A DNA stretch of 64,000 bases, from NCBI GenBank assembly GCA_963843465.1, contig CAWJKP010000003.1, positions 186,001 through 250,000 of the forward strand. The letters are read 5' to 3'. Shown one piece after another: positions 17,143-25,556 of the stretch. Below the pieces are notes generated by a model. The model made no database searches and was not told the DNA's origin. It saw only the letters and a list, made by a program, of their open reading frames with translations. The stretch is from CAWJKP01 sp963843465 (GTDB taxonomy: Bacteria; Planctomycetota; Planctomycetia; Pirellulales; Thermoguttaceae). The first letter of the stretch is position 1, and each line of letters starts with the position of its first letter. The position numbers and the translations under genes are program-made.

Positions 17143-18613
17143 TTATTCGTTGCCTTCGTCTTGATCTCCGTCGAACCCCTCGATTCGCATTTCCTTCAGC
17201 ACGGCCAGCACTTGACCCCGAACACTCGCCAAGAACGCCGCGTCCGCCCGCTCCGCGTCCAATTGCGCGTTGAAGCGCTCCGGGTGGATGGCGTTGTCGA
17301 TCGCCTCCCGTAGCGCCTCCTGGAGCACGTCCGGCGGCAGGGCCTCTAGCTCGTATGCCTTGGTCCCGTAGCGGCGGACAAACTGCCGGTACTGCGTACT
17401 GGACGGCTTGGCGTCCAGGGCCGGCGGCAGGTCGAGAGTCTGCGTCTGCTCGTAGGTCACGGCCACCTTCACGGCCTCGATGTTGTCGATGGCGAAGTCG
17501 TCCCGCATGGACCGCGCGAAGCTCTCACCGATAGTCACGCCATCCGGGTCGTGGTCACTGAGCACCAGCAGGATCAGCTTTTCCTTGCCTGATCGGCGAT
17601 AGCGCTCTGCCATTTTCCAACGTGGCGGCACTGAGCAATAGCCGCGTCCCAAGGTGTAGGGCAGACAGTTTTCCGCGGCCACGGGCCGGATGATCGGCTC
17701 CAGGGCCAGCTTCTCCCCGATGATCTCCAGGTGGTTCGGTTGGGACTGTAGGACGTCGCGCCAGTAGTTTCTGAGAAAGCCGTCCAACTGCTTCCGAATG
17801 AAGTCCTGTGCGTCCCGCCATACGTTCCAGGTCGTGACCGGGCGGGTCTCGTCGGCGATAACATTCATCGGCACCCGTCCCACGATGCGGGCTCGGGTGA
17901 GTAGCTCGCTGAGCGCCTTGCTACTCTCCTTGGTGTTGCTGTACTTCGACCCCGGCTTGCTGGCGTGAATGAGCGGACGTGTATTGAGCAGGCGGTAATG
18001 GATCGCACGCTCGCTGATCGGCAGGTACTTTTTCATTGCCTCCAGCACGTCCAGGATCGCTTGCAAGAACGGCTCTTTGGCCGCGGTGATGCGTGCCCGC
18101 TTCCGCGCCTCGGGCAAGTCCATACACACCATATCGGTCTGCGCGGCCTGCCGCCGGTGGGCTAACAGATTGGCGTAGGATTCCTCGGGATCGGCGGAAA
18201 CAACCTCTTCCCGCAACTTCTCCGCCAGTGTCTTCTCCCGCTGCCGATTGTACTCGCGCAGAAGCGACAAGAAACTCGGGGTTGACGTCACCGTGGCCGC
18301 TCTGTCGGAGATTTGCCAAGCGCCGGATCGGCTCGAATCGGCAAGGGACCGTCTTGAGTCCGGCCGCCTGTGCCGCCGCGTGCCGACGATGCCCACTCAG
18401 AATCCAGCCGTCCTCAGTCACCACCAAGGGCTCTTTGACGCCGTGCTGCCGGATGCTCTGGACGAGGGCCTGCATGTCTGGGCTTTCGAGGTTGACCGGC
18501 CGGTAGAGCGAATCATTCTCCGGGGATGGCTTGAGCCATGCGATTTCGAGAATTCGGACATGTCCCAATTTCGGGGCTGGCTTGCCGGCGGGCGTCGTGC
18601 TGGTCGTGCTCAT
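17143..18613 (-). CDS. ParB-N / TOPRIM-like protein, frame-broken
   Basis: Two parts in different frames form one gene. From ATG 18613 (GGAG 8 bases upstream) residues 1-100 are a ParB/Srx-type domain: PSPENDSLYRPVN, SIRQHGVKEPLVVTEDGWIL, SGHRRHAAAQAAGLKTVP. After GDVNPEFL the frame changes at about 18270; the rest continues SLLREYNRQREKTLAEKLRE, a winged-helix-like region (SERAIHYRLLNTRPLI), and LILLVLSDHDPDGVTIGESF, a TOPRIM-like acidic loop (DHDPDG) as in Spo11/TopoVI-A-related proteins, then YELEALPPDVL. Deleting one T in TTTCTTG (coding strand) restores one ~490-residue protein. A role in element DNA processing or regulation is inferred. Confidence 0.75.
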
Positions 18614-18630
18614 ATCGTCTGCTCCTGCGC

Positions 18631-18873
18631 CTACCCCTCGGGGATCGCCACGTCGGCCACGTTGCCGGCGGGGACCACGGCCGCCGTCTGCCCCTGGTCC
18701 TGGCCGTCGCCGGCCTCTGCCGGCCGGATCTCAACGCAACGGAAGTGATAGCTTCTCAAGAGCGACTTCAGCACACGCCGCAACCGAACCAGCACAGGCA
18801 CCTCGTCTGGGTCTTTCAACGGCCGTAGGACCAGGGTGTAGCACCCGCCAACTTTCGCTTTCTGGTTTTTCAT
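18631..18873 (-). CDS. Small element-encoded protein, unknown function
   Basis: An 80-residue protein (MKNQKAKVGGCYTLVLRPLK) with a conserved-looking body, DEVPVLVRLRRVLKSLLRSY, and a Gln/Gly/Ala-rich tail. GGGAG lies upstream of the ATG. It ends 17 bases before the ParB/TOPRIM gene, so co-transcription is likely. The amphipathic helix RVLKSLLRSYHFRCVEIR could bind DNA or a partner; this is a guess. No family recognised. Confidence 0.6.
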   Translation of the reverse strand: MKNQKAKVGGCYTLVLRPLKDPDEVPVLVRLRRVLKSLLRSYHFRCVEIRPAEAGDGQDQGQTAAVVPAGNVADVAIPEG

Positions 18874-19004
18874 TCAGCCTTGGCTCCCGGGCTTGCATTC
18901 GAACCCGCCAACGGCCAACTCCCCTTTAGGGAGTTGTTGGCCTGGCGGGTGCGACCGCACCGGCCAACCCGCCAAGAATCGGACTTTGGCGGGTACTTGG
19001 CGGG
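18844..19004. repeat. Iteron-like cluster of CCCGCCAA / TTGGCGGG with hairpin
   Basis: CCCGCCAA occurs at 18844-18851, 18904-18911 and 18968-18975; TTGGCGGG at 18986-18993 and 18997-19004 (11-bp step), with TGGCGGG at 18943-18949. A long hairpin sits in the middle (GGCCAACTCCC, loop, GGGAGTTGTTGGCC, about 18913-18941). It fills the gap between the primase-like gene and the next gene, a common place for a replication origin or operator. Confidence 0.6.
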
Positions 19005-19011
19005 TACGAAA

Positions 19012-21266
19012 TCAGGGGTCTTCTTCACGTAACTTCCACGCCGGAACGGGCCGGTTATTGCCCTTGATGATCTCTGCCGGTTGCAAGGTGCCGTCCTCGA
19101 TCAAACTGTCAAACGCCCTCTTGAACCGCTCCCCGTGCCCCAAGGTGGTCCTTTCGCGTAGGTCCGTCTGGGTCTGCGGTTTCTTCATTCGGGTGGCAGC
19201 TTTCACCAGTTCACGCCGATCGGCTTCCAATTCCGTGGCGGCCTTCACGCGGCGTTTTTCGTCCCTGGCAGCTTGGGCTTGCTCGGCCTTCTCTTTGCGA
19301 ACTTCGCTGGCCTCGAAAATCTCAACTTCCCAACGCCGCCCGCCCGGATCGCTCCGCCTGCCCTCGTGAACGTCCAGGGCGTGTAGCGACGAATGACCGA
19401 CACGGCCGCCTGCCGTCAACCACAGCTTGTGCTCCCCGGGTTGGTCGGCGTCGAAGGGCTCGCGTCGTGCCAGCAGGAGCCATCCTCCCGCAATTTCCGC
19501 GGCCCCGGCTTGGGTCAAATCGAGCAATTCACCGGGGGCGTACAGATCGCCGTTTCCTCGGGTCCGCTTGAAATGGTGGACAAAGACGGGTGTTATGCCG
19601 CGCTCCGTGCAAACCCGAATGACATTTCCCAGCACGTTCCCCATTTTGTAGACGTTCCCGGCGTTGTCCCCGGAAAGGCATAGCATCAGGTTGTCGAAAA
19701 CCATAACCTCCGCGCCGGTCTGGTCGTATACCCGCTGGATCGCGTCCAGGTCTCCAAAGTCCTCGAAGCGCGGTACGCGAAAACACCATTGCAGATTGGT
19801 GGCCTCGGCAAGCTGAAGTCCCTTTGACTCGGCAATACGGCGGGCGTACTCTTGCGCCACGCAAGGCCCGCCTTCACCAGTGAAGTAAACCACGCGGAGA
19901 GGCGCAACGACGGGGAACCGCCCAAAGAACGATCGCCCTGTCGCAACACTGATTGCGAGGTCGGTTGCCAGGAGAGTTTTCAACGTCTTGAACATGCCGC
20001 CGCAGACGGTGGGGCTTCCCGCAAACAGCATCCCCTCAATAATTGCCCGCGGCGTGTAATCGTTGCTGTCGAGGGTCGCACAAGTGACGAGGGGGAAGCG
20101 GTCTTTCTTGTCGCCGGCCTTGCCCGCAGGCTCCGTTGTCGCCCCGTTGTTCCGGTCGTCAGACAGCGGCGGATCCCAATGGTCCGCATCCGGCGGGCCA
20201 ATCGCGGCCTTGAACTCTTTCCACCCGCGGCGGGAGCAAGAGTTGTGCATACATTTGGCCGACAAACTTCCATCGGGGCCTTGCATGATGGACGTTTCAC
20301 CGCTGCCACCGTGGCCCTGGTCAAACGGACAATGTTCCAGCAAGTAGACCGTGCGGCCGTCGCTGGTGGGCCTGTCTTTGACCTTGAACGAGACTCCACG
20401 AGCTGCCAGCCATCGTGGAACGTCCAGGTGGCTTGTGAACGTTTGGCCGTGTCCCTGGCCGCCGGCAGATGTCGCCGGCGCCGGCTTTGCAACCGTCGCT
20501 GCCAGGGCCTCTAGCTTGGGCTGGGGAACGACTTGGACCGTGGAGGGGACGTCGACGAGCCGGGCCACCCGATGCGGCCTATCGGCCATGTGGCACCCCT
20601 TGCGTGCTGTTGTGCCGTAGACCTTGAAAATGCGGGCCGCGTTGTAAACGGTCTGGTCAACGTCAATGCCCCTCCCGGTGAACCGCTCGGCGATCGCCCG
20701 GATTGCTCCTTGCACAAGCGCCGGGCCGCCTCGTCGTTGGGCAGGTCCACGCGGTAGAGAACGTGCCAGCCGTTGCCGCTGTCCGCAAGGATCGGCTCGG
20801 GCCAGCCGGCGTCCTCCCGCAACCAGTCGGCACACTCACGCGCCGCCGCTTGGGCCGCGTCGTGCTCGGCATTGGTCGAGGAAATGCCACTGGGCCGCTT
20901 GGGATCGAAGTCGAGGGGCAACCAGCGCCGCCGGATTATGTCGATGTCACTGGTGGTGGGTTCAAGGTGGTCTGTCGCCTGATTCGGCGACCGTGCCAGC
21001 AAGGCGGGGTTGGTTTCGTTCAGGACGAGATAGACGCCCGCGGCCTTCCGCGCGTCGAGGGCCACCGCGGCTTGTGCGGCTTTGTCCAGGTCCGTGAAGT
21101 AGCCGGCCGCGGTGAAGGGCTTGCCCCGCCCTTGCTGAGGAATCTTCAGGGCTCGAATCTCTACCACGCCACCGGGAACGTTCAACAGGTCGAGACCCCG
21201 CCGGACTTCGGCAACGTCGGCCGCCGGATCGGTGCTCTTGCCTTTGGCTCGGGCTGCCGTGGTCAT
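19012..21266 (-). CDS. Primase-like / RecA-like ATPase replication protein, frame-broken
   Basis: Two frames form one gene. From ATG 21266, residues 1-190 resemble a prim-pol type domain: PLDFDPKRPSGISSTNAEHD and ADSGNGWHVLYRVDLPND, continuing after a break at about 20711-20727 as LVQGAIRAIAERFTGRGIDV, DQTVYNAARIFKVYGT. A zinc-finger-like segment follows (CPFDQGHGG, CMHNSCSRRGW), then a RecA-like ATPase: GMLFAGSPTVCGGMFKTLKT replaces a canonical Walker A, EVMVFDNLMLCLSGDN is Walker B, FVHHFKRTRGNGD a sensor. A missing G in a GGGC run accounts for the break. Typical of primase-helicase initiators of mobile elements. Its start overlaps the previous stop (ATGA). Confidence 0.75.
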
Positions 21267-21475
21267 GGCCGTTGCTCCCGGGCTTTGGCGATCGCCTCGT
21301 CCAGGGTGGGACCCACGGCCAGCTTGCCGCCGATAGACACTTCATGCTGGCCGTCCGACCGCAGGTTGTACCGCGCCCCAATGCCGAGACGTTGACGAAC
21401 ACGAGCGCCGTTGACGATGTTCTCAACCCGAAGCCGGCGGGCAGCTTCGCGGTTAGCGGCAGATATGCGGGTCAC
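21263..21475 (-). CDS. Small operon protein, unknown function
   Basis: A 70-residue protein from a GTG at 21475 that overlaps the previous stop (GTGA), and whose own stop overlaps the next ATG (ATGA at 21263-21266), so it is translationally coupled on both sides. It reads AANREAARRLRVENIVNGAR, then RYNLRSDGQHEVSIGGKLAV, TLDEAIAKAREQRP: a short basic helix followed by beta strands. Reading farther upstream is possible but would overlap the previous gene completely. No family recognised. Confidence 0.65.
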   Translation of the reverse strand: MTRISAANREAARRLRVENIVNGARVRQRLGIGARYNLRSDGQHEVSIGGKLAVGPTLDEAIAKAREQRP

Positions 21476-21726
21476 GTCTGCGCCTCCGTGCTGGTCGTCG
21501 CCGGGCCGCCGGTCTGTTGCTCGGCTTGAGCCTCCACGAATTGGCGTACCCAATCGCCGGTGACGTACTTCCGCCTGCCAATCAGAACCGACCGCAGCCC
21601 CATCTTTTGGGCGTCAATGGTCATTCGCTTTTGCCAACCAAGACGGCGGGCAGCTTCAGCGAGGGGCAGCACTTCGCCAGGCAGGATGGACCCGAGGCGC
21701 GGGGCAGGATCGCGGGCCTTCTTCAT
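21472..21726 (-). CDS. Excisionase/AlpA-like helix-turn-helix protein
   Basis: An 84-residue protein. VLPLAEAARRLGWQKRMTID is the first helix-turn-helix part, followed by KMGLRSVLIGRRKYVTGDWV, the wing and last helix of HTH_17/MerR-like excisionases. In integrative elements such proteins direct excision with the integrase or act as regulators. The start at 21726 overlaps the stop of the preceding gene (ATGA), the end overlaps the following GTG. It lies 5 kb from int, which is unusual for an excisionase, so a regulatory role is also possible. Confidence 0.7.
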   Translation of the reverse strand: MKKARDPAPRLGSILPGEVLPLAEAARRLGWQKRMTIDAQKMGLRSVLIGRRKYVTGDWVRQFVEAQAEQQTGGPATTSTEAQT

Positions 21727-21902
21727 CGCTGTCCCTCCCCGTTGCCGCCCGTCTTGCGGCGGGGAAGAGCGACCGCCCGTTCACGGGCTTCGATCTCGCG
21801 CTTCAGAATGCGGACACTGACTGACCCCGGGTAGGATTTTTCCGTGTCGCGGAGCATTTCCCGGAGGGTCTCGATAGGCAGGTCTGATAGTCGTGTGCTC
21901 AT
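21723..21902 (-). CDS. Small operon-leading protein
   Basis: A 59-residue protein, MSTRLSDLPIETLREMLRDT, then SYPGSVSVRILKREIEARER, rich in charged helices. It is the first gene of the coupled set that continues with the excisionase-like gene. Start ATG 21902; an upstream in-frame ATG at 21968 would cover the inverted repeat at 21942-21970 and is rejected. Function unknown; the helical content would suit a small regulator or anti-repressor. Confidence 0.55.
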   Translation of the reverse strand: MSTRLSDLPIETLREMLRDTEKSYPGSVSVRILKREIEARERAVALPRRKTGGNGEGQR

Positions 21903-21941
21903 GCGACCGATGATCGCACAGACGCCCACAACTGCATTGCG

Positions 21942-21970
21942 GATTGTCGCCGGACTGTCGCGCGACAATC
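21942..21970. promoter_or_regulatory. Inverted repeat upstream of the element operon (putative operator)
   Basis: GATTGTCGC (21942-21950) and GCGACAATC (21962-21970) are perfect inverted copies 11 bases apart, with a nested palindrome GTCGCGCGAC at 21956-21965. They lie 40 bases upstream of the first gene of the minus-strand operon, where a repressor would bind. Confidence 0.55.
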
Positions 21971-22025
21971 GAGAAAACCACGGGAAAAGACGGGTCTTTC
22001 GGGCCGCGGGGGGTGGGGTGGATTG

Positions 22026-22847
22026 TCAACCCGTGGCCGTTCCTGCCGTGGCCTTTCCGGCAAGATCCTTGATCGCTTCCCATACCGCGGAAACCCGGTA
22101 CAGATATTGGGGTTCGCCGGGCTTGGGGCTTGAAACTGCAAAAAAGCCCCGTCCATCTTCTTCCGGGTGCCTTTCCTTCCATCGCGTCAGCCGGTTACGA
22201 AGCGCATTTAGAGGCATCCCGTACTTCTCGGCGATTGCATCCGCTCCAAGTGCTCCGTGGTCAAGAGCACCGTCAAGCAGCTTGGGTGGGTCTCCCGCCG
22301 GTTTGCCGCTGGCTAGGACTGCGGCCCACTCCCGATCAATCCACGCGCCGACCTGGTGGAGCCCGGGCGCGTCAACGAGGCCACGGAGAGACGTTCTTTC
22401 TTCCAGGCGAGACAACGTGTTTCGCAGCGCTTCCAGCGAAAGCTCGTGTAACGCTTCCAGCGAAAGCTCGTGTAAGCCGTCGATACCTTTCAGTTCGTCA
22501 AACACTCCGCTTTCCAAACAACCGAGAGTCCTTCTCAACAGTTCATGCGCCGTTTCGTGCGCGGTGGCGCAACAAACGACCCCGAACCGGAAATCGGGTC
22601 GTGGCCCCTCACCGACACTTGCCAAGGCAAGCGAATCGAAAAGGCCACGCGACAACATGATCGCAGTCCGCTTGAAGGTGTCGCGCGCCGTGTCGATCGC
22701 CGCCAAATGCAGAGCAGCCCGATCCGCGTTGTAATCATCCTCCTGGGATGACTCGGCATGACAGATCAAGCTCCCCGTAGCATCGAGACAGTCCAATGCC
22801 GCTTGGCGTACTGCGGTCCAGTCGATCTCTTGCTGAGAGTCGGCCAT
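22026..22847 (-). CDS. Element-encoded protein with C-terminal HTH-like region, unknown function
   Basis: A 273-residue cytosolic protein starting MADSQQEIDWTAVRQAALDC. The N-terminal two thirds is alpha-helical with scattered Cys; the C-terminal part (GADAIAEKYGMPLNALRNRL) looks like a helix-turn-helix that binds DNA, followed by FFAVSSPKPGEPQYLYRVSA. Residues encoded at 22428-22475 (LHELSLEA twice) come from a 24-bp in-frame tandem duplication. Start ATG 22847; the frame is open to 23081 but the upstream residues look non-coding. It may be the element's regulator, given its place upstream of the operon. Confidence 0.65.
   Translation of the reverse strand: MADSQQEIDWTAVRQAALDCLDATGSLICHAESSQEDDYNADRAALHLAAIDTARDTFKRTAIMLSRGLFDSLALASVGEGPRPDFRFGVVCCATAHETAHELLRRTLGCLESGVFDELKGIDGLHELSLEALHELSLEALRNTLSRLEERTSLRGLVDAPGLHQVGAWIDREWAAVLASGKPAGDPPKLLDGALDHGALGADAIAEKYGMPLNALRNRLTRWKERHPEEDGRGFFAVSSPKPGEPQYLYRVSAVWEAIKDLAGKATAGTATG
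22428..22475 (-). repeat. 24-bp perfect in-frame tandem duplication
   Basis: Two adjacent copies, 22428-22451 and 22452-22475, beginning CGCTTCCAGCGAAAGC. Being a multiple of three, it adds eight residues to the protein at 22026-22847 without breaking it. Confidence 0.95.
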
Positions 22848-23177
22848 GCTTTTCGCCCCTCGTTGGCGGGCCGATCCCCCGGCGCGCCAGCACGAAGGGC
22901 AGAGGCGGGCGTACCGGAGAATCGCGTAATGGCGGGCCGCGCTTGCAAGTCGGACCCAACCGCCCGATACCGTTACTCTAACTCTTTGCCAGTTCAGCGG
23001 CAACAGGTGCCGACCAGAGCGGCGACGATCGCCCGCCGGGGCGAAACTCGTGGGCGATTGGAGTTTCCCACGGGCACCCATCCGGCCTGTCTCGGACTAG
23101 GTTAGGAACCCTATATCCACAGCCAGCCCTGCTTGTCGAGGGCCTTAGCGTTGCCGCCGCCAGCACGGTTGGCCGTT

Positions 23178-24236
23178 CTACTGTTTCCTCTGGTCCCTAA
23201 TCCACTCCCGATCCACTTCGCTCAAGTTTTCCAAAGGGATGAAAATCTTCGTCCCATCTTTCTTGACCAGCTTGACCTGACCGCCGATTGCCCCGCTAAA
23301 TCTTGCTTCTGCGATGTGTGTCCCCGATGCGTCGCTCCAAACGCGCCATAGGGCCTTTTCTCTCTCGTATTTCTCTCGCTCTTTCTTCGCCTGCGCCTCG
23401 CCTACGGCTTTTAGCCGTCTTACCGCCTCCTCCCGCTCGCGTTCCCCAAAGTTGGTCGGCGGATGCTGCTGTGCGACCGAGTGAAGCGGCGGCAACAAGG
23501 TGGACAGCGGGCGGGGAGGGGCCACTTTTGGCAGGAGGTCGGCGATATGCTTGGCGGCCACGGCGAAGTTCAGACCCTGACCCGTTGTTACGGTCCAGGT
23601 GTTGATCCCCACCACTTCCCCCTGCGTATCGACCAGCGGGCCTCCGCTGCTGCCGGGCGAGATGGGGGTCGTATTCTGAATCCAGGTTGAATCTCCGTCA
23701 TAGCCCATGCGCCGACAGAAGTCCCCATTGCCGCTTTCGAGGCTTATCTTGTTGACCTCATCGGCATCACGGATCGCGCTGACGTTCCCCTGTGTAACAG
23801 TAGAAGAGAATCCCTTGGGCGACCCGAACGCCATCACCACGGCCAGCTTGGCGGGCAGGTTCGCGCTGAGGCGAAGCGACGGTAAGGGCGCGTCGGGCTG
23901 GACGGCCAAAATCGCCAGGTCCTTGCCACGGTTCACCGCCACGTAGCCGAGCACTGGCAGCGACCGATGATCTTTGAAGGTCACGGTGGCTCGCGAGGCC
24001 CCGTTAATCACGTGGTAGTTAGTGCAGATCAGTCCCTTCGGATCAACGACAAACCCGCTACCGACGACAGCTTCGTCCGTGTCGATTCGCACCACTGCCG
24101 CCTCGATCCGGTCAACCAAGGCCACGGCGTTCGGCGGCGCGGGTCCAGCCTGTGGCGGAAGATTTCCCTGAGCCCACGCCCGAGGTAATCCCACGAGGAA
24201 CGTCAAGACCGCAACGGCTACAAGACGAGTTGGCAT
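23178..24236 (-). CDS. Secreted trypsin-like (HtrA-like S1C) protease with C-terminal SHD1 domain
   Basis: A 352-residue protein with a signal peptide (LVAVAVLTFLVGLPRAWAQ). The catalytic triad is visible: His75 in TNYHVING, Asp106 in KDLAIL, Ser197 in SPGSSGGPLVD. There is no PDZ domain; instead a charged coiled-coil stretch (EREREEAVRRLKAVGEAQAK, about 262-300) leads to an SHD1 domain (WSDASGTHIAEARF, LVKKDGTKIFIPLENLSEVD), a beta-rich module common in planctomycete extracellular proteins. Likely a periplasmic or surface protease. It is the rightmost gene of the integrative element and looks like cargo rather than a core gene. The 330 bases upstream of the gene at 22847 hold no gene. Confidence 0.85.
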   Translation of the reverse strand: MPTRLVAVAVLTFLVGLPRAWAQGNLPPQAGPAPPNAVALVDRIEAAVVRIDTDEAVVGSGFVVDPKGLICTNYHVINGASRATVTFKDHRSLPVLGYVAVNRGKDLAILAVQPDAPLPSLRLSANLPAKLAVVMAFGSPKGFSSTVTQGNVSAIRDADEVNKISLESGNGDFCRRMGYDGDSTWIQNTTPISPGSSGGPLVDTQGEVVGINTWTVTTGQGLNFAVAAKHIADLLPKVAPPRPLSTLLPPLHSVAQQHPPTNFGEREREEAVRRLKAVGEAQAKKEREKYEREKALWRVWSDASGTHIAEARFSGAIGGQVKLVKKDGTKIFIPLENLSEVDREWIRDQRKQ

Positions 24237-25214
24237 GGTCCATCCCCCAAGCCGGAGAGCCGCAGATACCGCAACGGCCAGTTTGACGCTGCATTCGGGA
24301 ATGCGTCAATAGACCGGATAGGGGGGCGCTAGGGAGACGCCATAGCTGGAGAATGCGGCGCGTCCCCGGCCGGCTACCAAGCTGGGTGGCCTCGCAACCA
24401 CGGCCGCCTCGCGCGCCCGGGAGACGGTGCAAACGAAAGCCGCAAGGGAATGGAGAGAAAAACTAGCGTGCGCGGGTGCTTCCCCGGCTGCTTTCCCGCT
24501 ACAACCTCGTCTCGCTCACCGCTGGCCTCGCCAGCCGCAAAGCCGCCGAGGCTCTCGGCAGTCGTCGCCAGATTCCGCTTCAGGTCGCCGAATCCTCGTG
24601 TCGGTCAAAGCCCGTCGAAGCCTTCCATCGTCGGAACGCGCCCCAGGCTTGCCTATTCTAACACCCGCTAACTGGGGCTCGCGCAGGAAGCGAGATATAC
24701 GTGGTACCTTTCGGCGAACCGAGGGGGGGTCTGGCTCAAACGTGGTGCGACGATGCAGGTCCAGGGGCTCGAAGCCGACGACGGCCGCGGGCTGGTCTTG
24801 CACCGCTACGTCGCGTATACGCCACGCTGTCGCGTCGTTCGCCGACATGGCCTTGGACACCTTCCCCGGCGTTCCGTCGCGTCTGCGGGCCTCTGGAGGG
24901 CCGTTTGCTCCGTCTGCTGGCCAGGCGCTCGACGGCCAGACCACCGTTGCCTCGAAGGGATGCAGGTCCACGGCCGCGGTCCAGGTGCAGGTGGTGACGA
25001 TCTTCGTCGTCGTGACGATCATCGTCCTGGTGACGGTGACAATCATCGGTCGAGTGCATGGCCAGCGCCGGGGCTTCCTGGTGTTACCTGAAATGTTACC
25101 TTTTCCCGGGTGTAACCCTTGTGTCGCCCTTGTGTCGCACGGATGCGATACCCTGTTTTCCGGGGGAAAGTGACGGCTTCGCAACTCGTTTGACACAGTG
25201 ACGCACTTATGGCA
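24237..25214. other. Right end of the element without a supportable gene
   Basis: Frames of up to 248 codons are open here because the DNA is GC-rich, but none shows domain-like residues or a ribosome-binding site. The stretch 24990-25060 is a degenerate repeat of GTCGTGACGATCAT-like units. The paired GTTACCT motifs at 25081-25101 match those near attL. Confidence 0.5.
25081..25101 (+). promoter_or_regulatory. Paired TGTTACCT motifs near attR
   Basis: TGTTACCT at 25082-25089 and ATGTTACCT at 25093-25101, the same spacing and orientation as the left pair; the following bases (TTTTCCC vs TTTGCCC) are also alike. Possible integrase arm sites. Confidence 0.45.
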
Positions 25215-25262
25215 GGGATGCAACATCAAGTGGAAGCCGGGCAACGAGCCGGATTACTTCGG
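25215..25262 (+). repeat. attR-type direct repeat (48 bp)
   Basis: Perfect second copy of 15263-15310, marking the right end of the integrative element. It is followed by CTAG, an orphan stop codon of the original redoxin 3' end. Downstream, 25263-25556 holds no recognisable gene. Confidence 0.93.
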
Positions 25263-25556
25263 CTAGTTTTCCACGCCGCTAGGGGGAAGCCATTGCGGAG
25301 CGGGGATGCTTTCGCCTAGAATGAAGAGCGTTGGTCGAGGGGCCGATGGCCTCCCCGTTGTGCCTATGGGCGGCAATGGTGCTCTTGATAGCGCCACGCG
25401 TCCGCGAACCTTCCACCCGTGCATTGTTGTCTATAGCACTGCCGAGACTTGGCGCGTGTATAGATTCCCGTTGGCGACGGGCTGAGGGCGTCGGTCAGGT
25501 GCTGTTCAAATCGGTCGCTGCATGGTAACTTTGGCCGTTAGGAGACTTGCGCACCG

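Larger units (their letters stand above)
15263..25262. mobile_element. Integrative element (about 10 kb, satellite- or IME-like) in the 3' end of a redoxin gene
   Basis: Boundaries are two perfect 48-bp direct repeats; the left one completes the host gene, the right one is an orphan copy of its last 16 codons. A tyrosine integrase gene abuts the left copy, its stop codon overlapping the host gene's stop. All recognised genes are on the minus strand: a protease and an unknown at the right, a small coupled operon with an excisionase-like HTH protein, a primase/ATPase-like protein, a ParB-N/TOPRIM-like protein, small genes and the integrase. No capsid, portal, terminase, relaxase or type IV secretion gene was seen, so it depends on another agent for transfer or is a remnant. 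Confidence 0.88.

Noticed and set aside
24427..25173. A 248-codon plus-strand frame at the right end of the integrative element
   Set aside because: Composition (Arg/Ser/Thr-rich, then a run of Val/Ile/Thr from GTCGTGACGATCAT-type repeats) looks like random GC-rich sequence; no ribosome-binding site, no domain.
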